NCBI GenBank assembly: GCA_025360285.1
Contig: JANYCM010000143.1
Coordinates: 1 to 15,523 of the forward strand
Source: Sphingomonadales bacterium
Lineage (GTDB): Bacteria; Pseudomonadota; Alphaproteobacteria; Sphingomonadales; Sphingomonadaceae
DNA length: 15,523 nt
Reading direction: 5' to 3'
The notes beneath the pieces are model-generated. The model was not told the origin of the DNA. It saw only the letters and a program-made list of their open reading frames with translations, and made no database searches. Position 1 is the stretch's first letter, and the number at the start of each line of letters is the position of its first letter. The position numbers were made by a program, and so were the translations under genes. Shown in pieces: positions 1 to 7,071 of the stretch.

Positions 1-657
1 GTACGGGTTGTCCAGTTCGACCGTCATCTTCTCAGGGTTGGTGATGAAGTAGGGGCTGAGGTAGCCGCGGTCGAACTGCATCCCTTCGACGACATCGAGT
101 TCGCTGTCCATGCCCTTGGCTTCTTCGACGGTGATGACGCCTTCCTTGCCGACCTTTTCCATGGCCTTGGCGATCATTTCACCGATTTCGCTCTCGCCAT
201 TGGCCGAGATGGTGCCGACCTGGGCGATTTCCGAGGTGCCGGCGACTGGCTTCGAACGCGCCTTCAGGTCTGCGACAACCTTGGAAACGGCGAGATCGAT
301 GCCGCGCTTCAGATCCATCGGGTTCATGCCGGCAGCAACCGACTTCATGCCTTCGCGCACGATGGCCTGGGCCAGCACGGTGGCGGTGGTGGTGCCGTCC
401 CCGGCGACGTCGTTGGTCTTCGAAGCGACTTCGCGGACCATTTGGGCGCCGAGATTTTCGAACTTGTCCTTCAGTTCGATTTCCTTGGCGACGGTGACGC
501 CGTCCTTGGTGATGCGCGGGGCACCGAACGACTTTTCGATGACGACATTGCGGCCCTTGGGACCCAGCGTCACCTTGACGGCGTCGGCGAGGATATCGAC
601 GCCGCGCAGGATGCGCTCACGCGCGTCGCGGCCGAACTTTACGTCTTTGGCTGCCAT
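1..657 (-). CDS. groEL: 60 kDa chaperonin GroEL (N-terminal part; 3' end outside window)
   Basis: GroEL is the ATP-driven folding chamber of the cytosol and works with the GroES lid encoded just upstream. The 219 codons visible start MAAKDVKFGRDARERILRGV and carry the ATP-binding segment VTLGPKGRN (29-37) and the GDGTTTA motif (86-92) with the catalytic Asp87 at the E. coli position. The frame is open to base 1, where the window edge cuts the gene inside the apical-domain region; about 60 percent of a usual 540-550 residue protein is missing. The ATG at 657-655 is preceded by an AAAGGAAG ribosome-binding site about nine bases away. The gene follows groES by 84 bases with no obvious terminator between, so it is probably co-transcribed from the CIRCE-controlled promoter at 1099-1127. 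Identity is secure. Confidence 0.98.
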   Translation of the reverse strand, partial: MAAKDVKFGRDARERILRGVDILADAVKVTLGPKGRNVVIEKSFGAPRITKDGVTVAKEIELKDKFENLGAQMVREVASKTNDVAGDGTTTATVLAQAIVREGMKSVAAGMNPMDLKRGIDLAVSKVVADLKARSKPVAGTSEIAQVGTISANGESEIGEMIAKAMEKVGKEGVITVEEAKGMDSELDVVEGMQFDRGYLSPYFITNPEKMTVELDNPY

Positions 658-741
658 GGTAAATCTTCCTTTGTCTGGATGTTGAGCGATGGAGAGTCAG
701 GCGAGCGCAGGGATCAGGCGAGAATGCCCAACCCCTTGGCG

Positions 742-1029
742 TCAGCCGAGAATCCCCAGAATATCGCTTTCCTTCATGATGATCAGGTCTTCGCCGCCAA
801 CCTTGACTTCGGTGCCCGACCATTTGCCGAACAGGATCTTGTCGCCAGCCTTGACTTCAAGCGGGTGGACGGTGCCGTCATCGCCGCGGGTGCCGGTGCC
901 GACCGAGACGACTTCGCCTTCCTGCGGCTTTTCCTTGGCCGTATCGGGGATGATGATCCCGCCGGCAGTCTTTTCTTCAGCTTCGACGCGGCGCACGAGC
1001 ACCCGGTCGTGGAGCGGACGGAATGTCAT
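742..1029 (-). CDS. groES: 10 kDa co-chaperonin GroES
   Basis: This 95-residue protein forms the heptameric lid of the GroEL chamber. It begins MTFRPLHDRVLVRRVEAEEK, carries the mobile-loop segment around GGIII (23-27) that docks on GroEL, and ends in ESDILGILG, the usual GroES C-terminus. The frame is open upstream to 1101, but the ATG at 1029 is chosen because the family always starts at this (M)xFRPLHDRV sequence and a GAGGG Shine-Dalgarno lies about six bases before it. An in-frame ATG four codons earlier overlaps that Shine-Dalgarno and is unlikely. It is the first gene of the groES-groEL operon, directly behind the CIRCE element at 1058-1090. Confidence 0.98.
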   Translation of the reverse strand: MTFRPLHDRVLVRRVEAEEKTAGGIIIPDTAKEKPQEGEVVSVGTGTRGDDGTVHPLEVKAGDKILFGKWSGTEVKVGGEDLIIMKESDILGILG

Positions 1030-1057
1030 TTTAGCCCTCATTCTTGTTTGATTCGGG

Positions 1058-1090
1058 CTGTTGGCACTCACAGGATATGAGTGCCAACAG
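1058..1090 (-). promoter_or_regulatory. CIRCE operator (HrcA-binding inverted repeat) of groES-groEL
   Basis: A perfect inverted repeat has arms CTGTTGGCACTC and GAGTGCCAACAG separated by exactly nine bases. The inner nine bases of each arm match the classical CIRCE arms TTAGCACTC / GAGTGCTAA except for one symmetrical A-to-G (T-to-C) change, and the spacer has the classical length. It lies just downstream of the predicted -10 box, over the probable transcription start and 28 bases before the groES start codon. In known systems HrcA binds here and represses the chaperonin operon until heat or misfolded protein titrates GroEL. No hrcA gene is in the window. Confidence 0.95.
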
Positions 1091-1098
1091 CGAGGTGG

Positions 1099-1127
1099 CA
1101 TATGGGAGGGACAAGGCCAATCGTCAA
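1099..1127 (-). promoter_or_regulatory. Candidate groES-groEL promoter, heat-shock-like
   Basis: Read on the minus strand, TTGACG (1127-1122) and CATATG (1104-1099) are separated by 17 bases, giving a weak sigma-70 style promoter. The same stretch also contains CTTGAC and CCCATAT, resembling the CTTGA...CCCAT pattern of alphaproteobacterial RpoH promoters. Transcription would begin close to 1092, placing CIRCE at the start point. Dual control by RpoH and HrcA, as known for Caulobacter groESL, is plausible but inferred. The -10 match is only 3 of 6 for sigma-70. Confidence 0.5.
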
Positions 1128-1192
1128 GGCCCGGAAGTGCTTTTCCGGGGATGGAAATCGGCCGACGCTATCGATGTCGAAAGCGCGAAGAC

Positions 1193-1223
1193 AAATTCCC
1201 TCTCCCCTGCGGGGAGGGAATTT
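1193..1223 (-). terminator. Intrinsic terminator of the czcCBA operon
   Basis: A stem of CTCCCC / GGGGAG around a TGC loop is extended on both sides by CCCT/AGGG-like and AAATT/AATTT pairing, with a two-base CT bulge in one arm. It begins 16 bases after the czcA stop codon. On the minus strand the stem ends in AATTTGTCTT, a short and imperfect T-rich tail. Nothing runs into it from the other side, since the next gene (groES) points away, so its likely job is to separate the efflux operon from the groE promoter. Confidence 0.6.
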
Positions 1224-1238
1224 ATCAGCACCCCGCCC

Positions 1239-4200
1239 CTAAACCTTCGGCTTCAACCGTTGCAGCGCCAGCGGCATCAGCACCAGCATGAACAGGGTCG
1301 CCGAAACGATCCCGCCGACGATCACACAGGCGAAAGGCCGCTGGGTTTCCGAACCGATGCCGGTCGACAGCGCGGCGGGCAACAGCCCCAGCCCGGCCAT
1401 CAGCGCCGTCATCAGGATCGGCCGCAGCCGGTCAACCGCGCCTTCGGTGATCGCCACGTCGAAGCTGTCGCCGCCGCTGAAGCGTTCAGTGATATGTTCG
1501 AGCATGACGACACCATTCTGCACGGCGATACCGGCTACGGCGATAAAGCCGACCGCCGCTGACACCGACATGTGCAACCCCGCCATGCCCAGTGCCGCCA
1601 TGCCGCCGATCATGGTGAAGGGAATCATCGCCAGCACCAGCGCGGCAAAACGGATCGATTTGAACGCCCAGAACAGCAATGCGAAAATCGCCAGCAGCAC
1701 CAGCGGCACAATGATCATCAGGCGCTTGGTGGCGCGCTGCTGATTTTCGAACTGGCCGCCCCAGGCCATGCTGTAGCCGGCCGGCAAATGCACGGCGGCG
1801 GCCACCTTTTCCTGGGCTTCGGTCACAAAGCCGCCCTGGTCGCGGCCATCGACATTGGCCTTGACCGCGACATTGCGGCCGCCGCCTTCGCGGCTGATCC
1901 GCGACGCGCCAACACGCAGATCCACATGCGCGACTTCGCCCAGCGACACCGTGCCACCATTTGGCAGCGGGATCTGCAATTCCGGCAGATCATCGATGGC
2001 GTTGCGTTCATCCTCGACGAACCGCACCACGATGTCGAACTTGCGGTCGCCCTCATAGGCCGAACCCACGACAGCGCCGCCGAACGCCGCCTGGATCGCG
2101 GCATTGGCATCCCCTGGGTTCAGCCCCAGCCGCGCCATGGCGGCGCGATCATAAACGGCGCGCACCTCGGCCTGGCCGCCGACCTTGATCGCGGCGACAT
2201 CGGCGGCACCGGGCACGGCGGCGACCACCTTGGCGGTCTGGTCGGCAAGTTCTTCCAGCACCGTCAGGTCAGGCCCGGCGATCTTGATCGAAATCTCCCC
2301 CTTCACGCCTGACAGGCTTTCTTCGACCGAATCCTGGATCGCCTGGCTGAAATTGGTTGGCACGCCGGGCATGGCGGCGATCCGCTTGCGCATATCGTCT
2401 TCCAGCGCCGGCTTGGTGGGAAATTGCGGGCGCCAGCCATCGCGCGGCTTCAGATCGATCAGCATTTGCAGGCTCGATGGCCCCTTGGGATCGGTGCCAT
2501 CATCGGGGCGACCAGTTTCGGACACCACCATGTTGACTTCCGGGTAGCTCAGCATGATCGCCCGGATACGCGCCTCCACCCGACGGGTTGTCTGAATCGC
2601 CGCCGACGGTGCCAGTTGCACAGTCAACCAGATATTGCCTTCATCAAGCTGCGGCAGGAATTCCGACCCCAGCCGCGGCACCAGCGCCGCGGTGATGACA
2701 AGCGCGACGATCGACAAGGCAAACACCAGCTTGAAGCGCCCCAGCGACCAGTTGATGACGGCGCGGTAGCGATCGCGCAGCCAGTCCATCCAGGCGATGT
2801 GCTTTTCGGCCATGTCATAGCGTTCGACGAGCAGCGACAGGATGGCGGGCAGGAAGGTCAGTGTCAGGATCAGTGCCGCGCCGAGGGCGAAACTGAGCGT
2901 CAGCGCCACGGGCGAGAACATCTTGCCCTCCACCCGCTGAAAGGTGAAGATCGGGATGAAGGCGGTAATGATGATCGCCTTGGAAAACAGGATCGGCCGG
3001 CCCAGCGCCGTGACGGTGCCGCGCAGCACGGCACGCCGCTGCGCCCGATCGGTCGAACCGCCGCGCCGTGCCGCCTCCACCGACAGGCCGACCATCATCG
3101 CTTCGACCAGCACCACGGCGGAATCGATGATGATGCCGAAATCGACCGCCCCCATCGAAATGAGGTTGGCCGGCACATTGACCTGATTGAGCCCGGCAAA
3201 GGCCGCCAGCAGCGCCAGCGGAATGATGGCCGCCACCGCCAGCGCCGCCCGCCAGTTGCGCAGGAACACCAGCAGCAACGCCGTCACCAGCGACGCCCCG
3301 ACGACCAGATTTTCAGCAACGGTCGCCACCGTCCGGTCGATCAGCTTGGTGCGTTGATAGGTCGGGCGGATCTGGATCGGCTGCCGGCCTTCGCGCTTGG
3401 CATCGAGCCGGAATTGGGCATTCATCTGGTCAACGGCAGCGCGCACGCCCTTGACGACTTCGGCGGCATTCTGCCGCTTGATCATCGTGACGATGCCTTC
3501 CGACACATCATCTTCATGGTCGATCGACGCGATGCCGGCACGTTCGGGAATGCCGATGACGACATCACCCAGATCCCCGACCCGAATAGTGCGGCCATCC
3601 TTGGCCTTGACCAGCGTGTTCGCCACATCTTCAACCGTCGCGTAAAGCCCGACGCCGCGCACCACGACGGCTTCGTCACCGCGGCGCATGATGCCGCCGC
3701 CGACATTGGCATTGGCATTGCCGATCGCCGTCTGCACATCGGCAAGCGCCACCTGATAGCGTTTCAGCGTGTCGGGACGAATGCGGATCTGATATTGCTT
3801 GATGCTGCCGCCAAAGCTGCTGACATCAGCGACGCCCGGGACCATGCGGATGGTCGGCCGCACCACGAAATCCTGGATGGCGCGGGCTTCGTACAGCGGC
3901 ATGTCCGCCGGCTTTTCGAGCACGTAGCGGAAGACTTCGCCGACAGCGGTGGACAGCGGTGCCAGGCTGGGGGTGACATCGGGCGGCAGATCGGCATCGC
4001 GAAGCTTTTCCAGCACCTGCGAGCGGGCGAAATAATCGTCGGTGCCGTCGGCAAAGATCAGCGTGACCACCGATAGCCCGGTGATGGATACCGACCGCAT
4101 CGTCGTCAGACCGGGCGTGCCCGCAAGGGCGCGTTCGACGGGCAACGAGATGGCACGTTCGACTTCCTCGGGTGCCTGCCCCGGCTGCTGGGTGATGACG

Positions 4201-4343
4201 ACGACCTGGACATCCTGGACATCCGGAAAGGCTTCGATCGGCAGGGTCGTCACGGCGCGGCCACCGATGATGATCAGCGCCGCCACCATGATGAAGACGA
4301 ACAGCCGGTTATAAGTGACGAAGCGCGCCAGATCGCCGATCAT
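1239..4343 (-). CDS. czcA: Heavy-metal efflux RND pump, CzcA/CusA family inner-membrane subunit
   Basis: This proton-driven exporter expels metal ions through a three-part envelope complex. The 1034-residue length is normal for HME-RND proteins. It starts with a membrane helix (about 11-28) and the family segment ALPIEAFPDV-like LPIEAFPDVQ, followed by a large periplasmic loop. The second membrane cluster (about 341-415) contains DFGIIIDSAVVLVE with Asp401, Asp407 and Glu414 spaced like the proton-relay residues of CzcA. LGSEFLPQLDEGNIWL (558-573) opens the second periplasmic loop, and the last membrane cluster has GSETQRPFACVIVGG. The DFG...D...E pattern favours a CzcA-type divalent-cation pump (Zn, Co, Ni or Cd) over CusA, but the precise metal cannot be read from sequence. 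The ATG at 4343 sits only five bases after the czcB stop, so the two are co-translated. Confidence 0.95.
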   Translation of the reverse strand: MIGDLARFVTYNRLFVFIMVAALIIIGGRAVTTLPIEAFPDVQDVQVVVITQQPGQAPEEVERAISLPVERALAGTPGLTTMRSVSITGLSVVTLIFADGTDDYFARSQVLEKLRDADLPPDVTPSLAPLSTAVGEVFRYVLEKPADMPLYEARAIQDFVVRPTIRMVPGVADVSSFGGSIKQYQIRIRPDTLKRYQVALADVQTAIGNANANVGGGIMRRGDEAVVVRGVGLYATVEDVANTLVKAKDGRTIRVGDLGDVVIGIPERAGIASIDHEDDVSEGIVTMIKRQNAAEVVKGVRAAVDQMNAQFRLDAKREGRQPIQIRPTYQRTKLIDRTVATVAENLVVGASLVTALLLVFLRNWRAALAVAAIIPLALLAAFAGLNQVNVPANLISMGAVDFGIIIDSAVVLVEAMMVGLSVEAARRGGSTDRAQRRAVLRGTVTALGRPILFSKAIIITAFIPIFTFQRVEGKMFSPVALTLSFALGAALILTLTFLPAILSLLVERYDMAEKHIAWMDWLRDRYRAVINWSLGRFKLVFALSIVALVITAALVPRLGSEFLPQLDEGNIWLTVQLAPSAAIQTTRRVEARIRAIMLSYPEVNMVVSETGRPDDGTDPKGPSSLQMLIDLKPRDGWRPQFPTKPALEDDMRKRIAAMPGVPTNFSQAIQDSVEESLSGVKGEISIKIAGPDLTVLEELADQTAKVVAAVPGAADVAAIKVGGQAEVRAVYDRAAMARLGLNPGDANAAIQAAFGGAVVGSAYEGDRKFDIVVRFVEDERNAIDDLPELQIPLPNGGTVSLGEVAHVDLRVGASRISREGGGRNVAVKANVDGRDQGGFVTEAQEKVAAAVHLPAGYSMAWGGQFENQQRATKRLMIIVPLVLLAIFALLFWAFKSIRFAALVLAMIPFTMIGGMAALGMAGLHMSVSAAVGFIAVAGIAVQNGVVMLEHITERFSGGDSFDVAITEGAVDRLRPILMTALMAGLGLLPAALSTGIGSETQRPFACVIVGGIVSATLFMLVLMPLALQRLKPKV

Positions 4344-4348
4344 GCCGA

Positions 4349-5482
4349 TCAGTCCCCGGCCAGCTGGGCATTGAGCAGCAGCGCGCCGTCGCCGACAATG
4401 TGATCACCGGGGTTCAGCCCGGCGATCACATAGGAATCAGCGGCGCCGCGGGCACCGACCTCGACGGGTACACGGCGGAAGCGACCAGGGGCTTCCACCT
4501 TGAAAACATAGGATTTCAGCCCCTGTTCGAACAGCGCAGCATTGGGCACTTTCAGCGCCGTGCGGCCATCATCGGTCACCAGGCGCGCGCGGGCGAACAT
4601 TTCGGGCTTGAGCGCCAGATCGGGGTTGGCGACGCTGGCACGCACCTGAACGCGGCGGGTGACCGGATCAACGCCCAGCCCGATGCGTTCGATGCGGGCG
4701 CGGAAATGCCGGTCGGGCCAGGCGGCGACATCGAACTGGACATCTTCGCCGATACGCGCCCGGCCGATGGCGGTTTCGGGGACATCGACGAGCAGCCACA
4801 GGCGTTTCGGGTCAGTAACGATGAACAATGGCCCCTGCCCGGCGCTGATCTGCTGGCCGGGATTGACCTGGCGATCAAGCACATAGCCCGCAATGGGCGT
4901 CGTCACCGCCAGCGCCGCACCGCTGCCACCGCCCAAATTGGCAAGGCGCAGCCGGGCACGGGTGGCTTCGGCAGCGGCCGCCGCCGCATCGGCGTTGGCG
5001 GCCTCCAGATCGCGCTTGGCGATGGCTTCGCCTTCGAACAGGCTGCGCGCGCGGGCGGCAGCACGCAACTTCAACTCATTGTCGGCATTGGCTTTTTGCA
5101 GGTCTGCACGGGCCTGGGCCAAATCCGGCGCATCCATGATCGCCAGCGCCTGGCCGGCGCGCACCGCCTCGCCAATATCGGCGGACAGGCGGGTGATTCG
5201 GCCGGCAATCGGCGCGCCGATGCGGCTGGTGACGGCTTCATCGACGGCAACCCGCGCGTTGAGATCGGCCGAAATCGGCAAGGGGCTGGTTTCGGCGACG
5301 GCGACCTGGATCGAATCAAGCTCGGGCGATCCAGGGGCATAAGCAATGACGCTGGGGGTCTTGGCGGGCACGGGGGCGGGCGCCGCGGGCTTGTCACAGG
5401 CCGGCAGCAGGACAAATACGGCCAGCAGCGGGATCAGCACCGGAGTCAGCGCCGATTTGGGCATGCGCAGGGCCATGGTCAT
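4349..5482 (-). CDS. czcB: Membrane-fusion (periplasmic adaptor) lipoprotein of the HME-RND pump
   Basis: This adaptor links the CzcA pump to the CzcC outer-membrane channel. The 377-residue protein has a lipoprotein signal ending VLLPAC with acylated Cys29; the following Asp30 is the inner-membrane retention signal in E. coli, which fits an adaptor that stays with the pump. The barrel-sandwich halves are at about 84-120 (RIGAPIAGRITRLSADIGEAV) and 193-224 (TPIAGYVLDRQVNPGQ), flanking an Ala-rich helical hairpin (about 118-184). Beta-barrel and membrane-proximal domains follow (225-310 and 311-377). There is no His-rich N-terminal metal-binding region such as some CzcB proteins have. The ATG overlaps the czcC stop as ATGA (5482-5479), indicating coupled translation; Met3 or Met7 are alternative starts. 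Confidence 0.93.
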   Translation of the reverse strand: MTMALRMPKSALTPVLIPLLAVFVLLPACDKPAAPAPVPAKTPSVIAYAPGSPELDSIQVAVAETSPLPISADLNARVAVDEAVTSRIGAPIAGRITRLSADIGEAVRAGQALAIMDAPDLAQARADLQKANADNELKLRAAARARSLFEGEAIAKRDLEAANADAAAAAAEATRARLRLANLGGGSGAALAVTTPIAGYVLDRQVNPGQQISAGQGPLFIVTDPKRLWLLVDVPETAIGRARIGEDVQFDVAAWPDRHFRARIERIGLGVDPVTRRVQVRASVANPDLALKPEMFARARLVTDDGRTALKVPNAALFEQGLKSYVFKVEAPGRFRRVPVEVGARGAADSYVIAGLNPGDHIVGDGALLLNAQLAGD

Positions 5483-6735
5483 TCGTCTCCAGTGGTTTCG
5501 GCGGCGCGCATCCGGGCCAGCGCCCGGGCTTCATCGTCATGGGCATCGATCGCTTCCAGCCCGATCGCCTGCAGGGTGCGCCGCGCATCGAGCAGATCGA
5601 GCAAGGCCAGCGCGCCGCTGCGATAGGCGAATTCGGCGGTATCGGCGGCATGGCGGGCGGCGGGCAGCAAATCGCCATCAAAGCTGGCGCGCCGGGCGCT
5701 GGCGGCGGCGGCGGCGCGGCGGGCGGTAATGATCTCGGCTGCCGCCACGGCGCGCACCTTGGCGGCGCTGGCTTCGGCCTGGGCGAGCGCGGCGCCCGCG
5801 GCATCGATGTCGCCGCCATAATTGTTGCGCAGCGGCAGCGGGAATGACAGGCCGACCCCGACGCTGCTGCCGATGCCATTGGGATCATGTTCATATTGCA
5901 CGCCGGCCGTCACATCCGGGTGGCGCAAGGCATGGGCGCCATCAAGCTGGCGGCGGGCGGCAACGACCCGCGCTGCCGCCGCCTGCACATCCGGCCGGCG
6001 TTCGGCAACAGCATCGGCGGGTTCCAGCCCGGCCGCCTGTGCCGCCGGCCAGTCACCGATCGTCGCCAGCGCCTCGCTGTCGCGGCCGATTAGCGTCGCC
6101 AGCAGCAATTGCGCCTCGCGCCGGTCGGTTTCGGCCTGGGTGACGGCGCTGGCGGCGCGCAGCGCTTCGACCTTCTGCCGCGCCAGGTCACCGCCGGCAA
6201 TGGCGCCCGCCACCAGCCGGCGGTTGGCGATGGTCAGGCCCGTCGCCCAGCTTTCCGCCGTCGCCGTCACCAATTGCAGCCGGCGTTCGGCAGCCATCAG
6301 ATCGAAATAGGCGGTAGTGATCGCGGCATGGACCTGGCGGCGCGTGTCAACAACATCATTGCCCGCTGCCTCCAGCCCGGCACGCGCCGCCGCCACCCGC
6401 GCCTGGCGCTTGCCACCGCGTTCAAACGGCTGGTCGATGCGCAGCGAATTGTCGCTGAGGTTTTCAATCCGGTCGCTGCCGATGCGATTGGGGCGCAGCG
6501 ATACCGCCCCCAGGCTGACGGTCGGGTTCGGCGCGGTGCCGGCGATGCGCAGGCCGGCAGCCGCGGTCTTCACGGCGTTGCGCGCCGTCACCACATCGAT
6601 ATTGGCAGCATCCCCGGCGGCCAGCGCCGCGGCCAGGGTGATAGGCACAGGTGCGGCGCCGGGCGCGGGTTCGGCGCGCACCGCCAGCGGGCACCAGGCC
6701 GCCATCATGATCAGGAACAGCCGAACGGACGTCAT
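5479..6735 (-). CDS. czcC: TolC-like outer-membrane efflux channel, CzcC family
   Basis: This is the outer-membrane factor that completes the tripartite metal exporter. From the ATG at 6735 it has 418 residues, the usual CzcC length, with a Sec signal peptide (MTSVRLFLIMMAAWCPLAVRA, cleavage near 21). OEP-type repeats follow: NPTVSLG (70-76), long Ala-rich coiled helices (110-210 and 310-350), FPLPLRNNYGGDI (298-310) and the C-terminal AYRSGALALLDLLDARRTL (370-388). The frame is open to 6993, but the extra 86 residues are Arg/Pro/Gly-rich, precede an ideal signal peptide and span the likely promoter, so they are rejected. The Shine-Dalgarno is weak: only GAGG twelve bases upstream. It is the first gene of the efflux operon and overlaps czcB by four bases. 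Confidence 0.92.
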   Translation of the reverse strand: MTSVRLFLIMMAAWCPLAVRAEPAPGAAPVPITLAAALAAGDAANIDVVTARNAVKTAAAGLRIAGTAPNPTVSLGAVSLRPNRIGSDRIENLSDNSLRIDQPFERGGKRQARVAAARAGLEAAGNDVVDTRRQVHAAITTAYFDLMAAERRLQLVTATAESWATGLTIANRRLVAGAIAGGDLARQKVEALRAASAVTQAETDRREAQLLLATLIGRDSEALATIGDWPAAQAAGLEPADAVAERRPDVQAAAARVVAARRQLDGAHALRHPDVTAGVQYEHDPNGIGSSVGVGLSFPLPLRNNYGGDIDAAGAALAQAEASAAKVRAVAAAEIITARRAAAAASARRASFDGDLLPAARHAADTAEFAYRSGALALLDLLDARRTLQAIGLEAIDAHDDEARALARMRAAETTGDE

Positions 6736-6826
6736 CAAAAACAACAGCCTCAATTGAAGGGTCCGGTGGCAGGGGGGTAGTCCGCCGGGGTTATGTTGCA
6801 GTGCGTTACTCGGTGCTTGGCCGCAG

Positions 6827-6854
6827 ATTACAATTCGGAAAGGCCGTGTAACAA
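6827..6854 (-). promoter_or_regulatory. Candidate promoter of czcCBA
   Basis: On the minus strand TTGTTA (6854-6849) and TGTAAT (6832-6827) lie 16 bases apart, matching the sigma-70 consensus at 4 of 6 and 5 of 6 positions. Transcription would start near 6820, giving a leader of about 85 bases before czcC. The -35 box lies inside a GTTAC element that recurs in the upstream direct repeats, so a regulator could contact it. This is inference from pattern only. Confidence 0.4.
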
Positions 6855-6890
6855 TCGGTCTTTTGCGCATACCCCGGCATTCATCGCGGC

Positions 6891-6960
6891 CTTTCATGAC
6901 GAAATCGTGACCTAAGCGTAACATGACGCCGGCGAACACAGCCGGCACGGTAACATGACG
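6891..6960. promoter_or_regulatory. Direct-repeat operator cluster between czcC and its regulator genes
   Basis: Read on the minus strand, CGTCATGTTAC occurs twice exactly (6960-6950 and 6928-6918), 32 bases or about three helical turns apart. Beside them GGTCACGATTTCGTCATG (6912-6895) contains two GTCA cores spaced 11 bases, the layout bound by OmpR/PhoB-family response regulators; it also resembles a degenerate PHO box. An OmpR-family regulator is encoded immediately to the right, so these are the best candidates for its binding sites, controlling czcCBA and perhaps its own gene. Both the sites and the assignment are inferred from sequence. Confidence 0.5.
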
Positions 6961-7006
6961 ATGCCAGCCTGCCCAACCCGCCCCCGGCGACACGCGGTCG
7001 CGGTTT

Positions 7007-7035
7007 TTGCATCATCCTCCAGTCCGGGGTAGCAT
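7007..7035 (+). promoter_or_regulatory. Candidate promoter of the response-regulator/kinase operon
   Basis: TTGCAT (7007-7012) and TAGCAT (7030-7035) are separated by 17 bases, matching sigma-70 at 3 of 6 and 4 of 6 positions. The predicted start near 7042 would lie downstream of the ATG at 7039 and so would favour the GTG at 7072 as the true start codon. The match is weak. Confidence 0.3.
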
Positions 7036-7061
7036 CGCATGCCCGATAGAATTGCCTTGTC

Positions 7062-7066
7062 AGGAG
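7062..7066 (+). promoter_or_regulatory. Ribosome-binding site that fixes the GTG start of the response regulator
   Basis: AGGAG lies five bases before the GTG at 7072. No comparable site precedes the in-frame ATG at 7039, and translation from the GTG gives the canonical receiver-domain start (M)SQKILLVEDD. Confidence 0.75.
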
Positions 7067-7071
7067 CGCGC

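Larger units (their letters stand above)
6736..7071. other. Divergent control region of the metal-efflux module
   Basis: This 336-base gap separates czcC from its likely regulator. It contains no convincing gene; frames running into it are out-of-context extensions of czcC and the regulator. It holds the candidate czcC promoter (6827-6854), the direct-repeat cluster (6891-6960), a weak promoter for the regulator (7007-7035) and its AGGAG site. Its base composition is lower in GC than the flanking genes around 6825-6930. Confidence 0.7.

Noticed and set aside
1030..1101. A 24-residue N-terminal extension of GroES
   Set aside because: It would be encoded by the CIRCE element and promoter region and is absent from the GroES family.
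2424..4076. A 550-codon open frame on the plus strand opposite czcA
   Set aside because: Its product is Arg/His/Gln/Asp-rich with no domain, and it mirrors a full-length RND pump. Long antisense frames are expected in GC-rich coding DNA.
4400..5626. A 408-codon plus-strand frame opposite czcB
   Set aside because: It is a Gly/Ala/Asp-rich antisense shadow; czcB has a lipobox, barrel-sandwich halves and overlapping neighbours.
6891..6912. Calling the GTCA repeat pair a true PHO box
   Set aside because: The 11-base spacing fits, but the half-sites differ from CTGTCAT, and no phosphate gene is nearby; an OmpR-class metal-regulator site is the simpler reading.
6736..6993. An 86-residue N-terminal extension of czcC
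   Set aside because: It lies ahead of a normal signal peptide, would cover the promoter and operator repeats, and has non-protein-like composition.
7039..7071. ATG at 7039 as the start of the response regulator
   Set aside because: It has no Shine-Dalgarno, and the GTG at 7072 has AGGAG at five bases and gives the standard receiver start.
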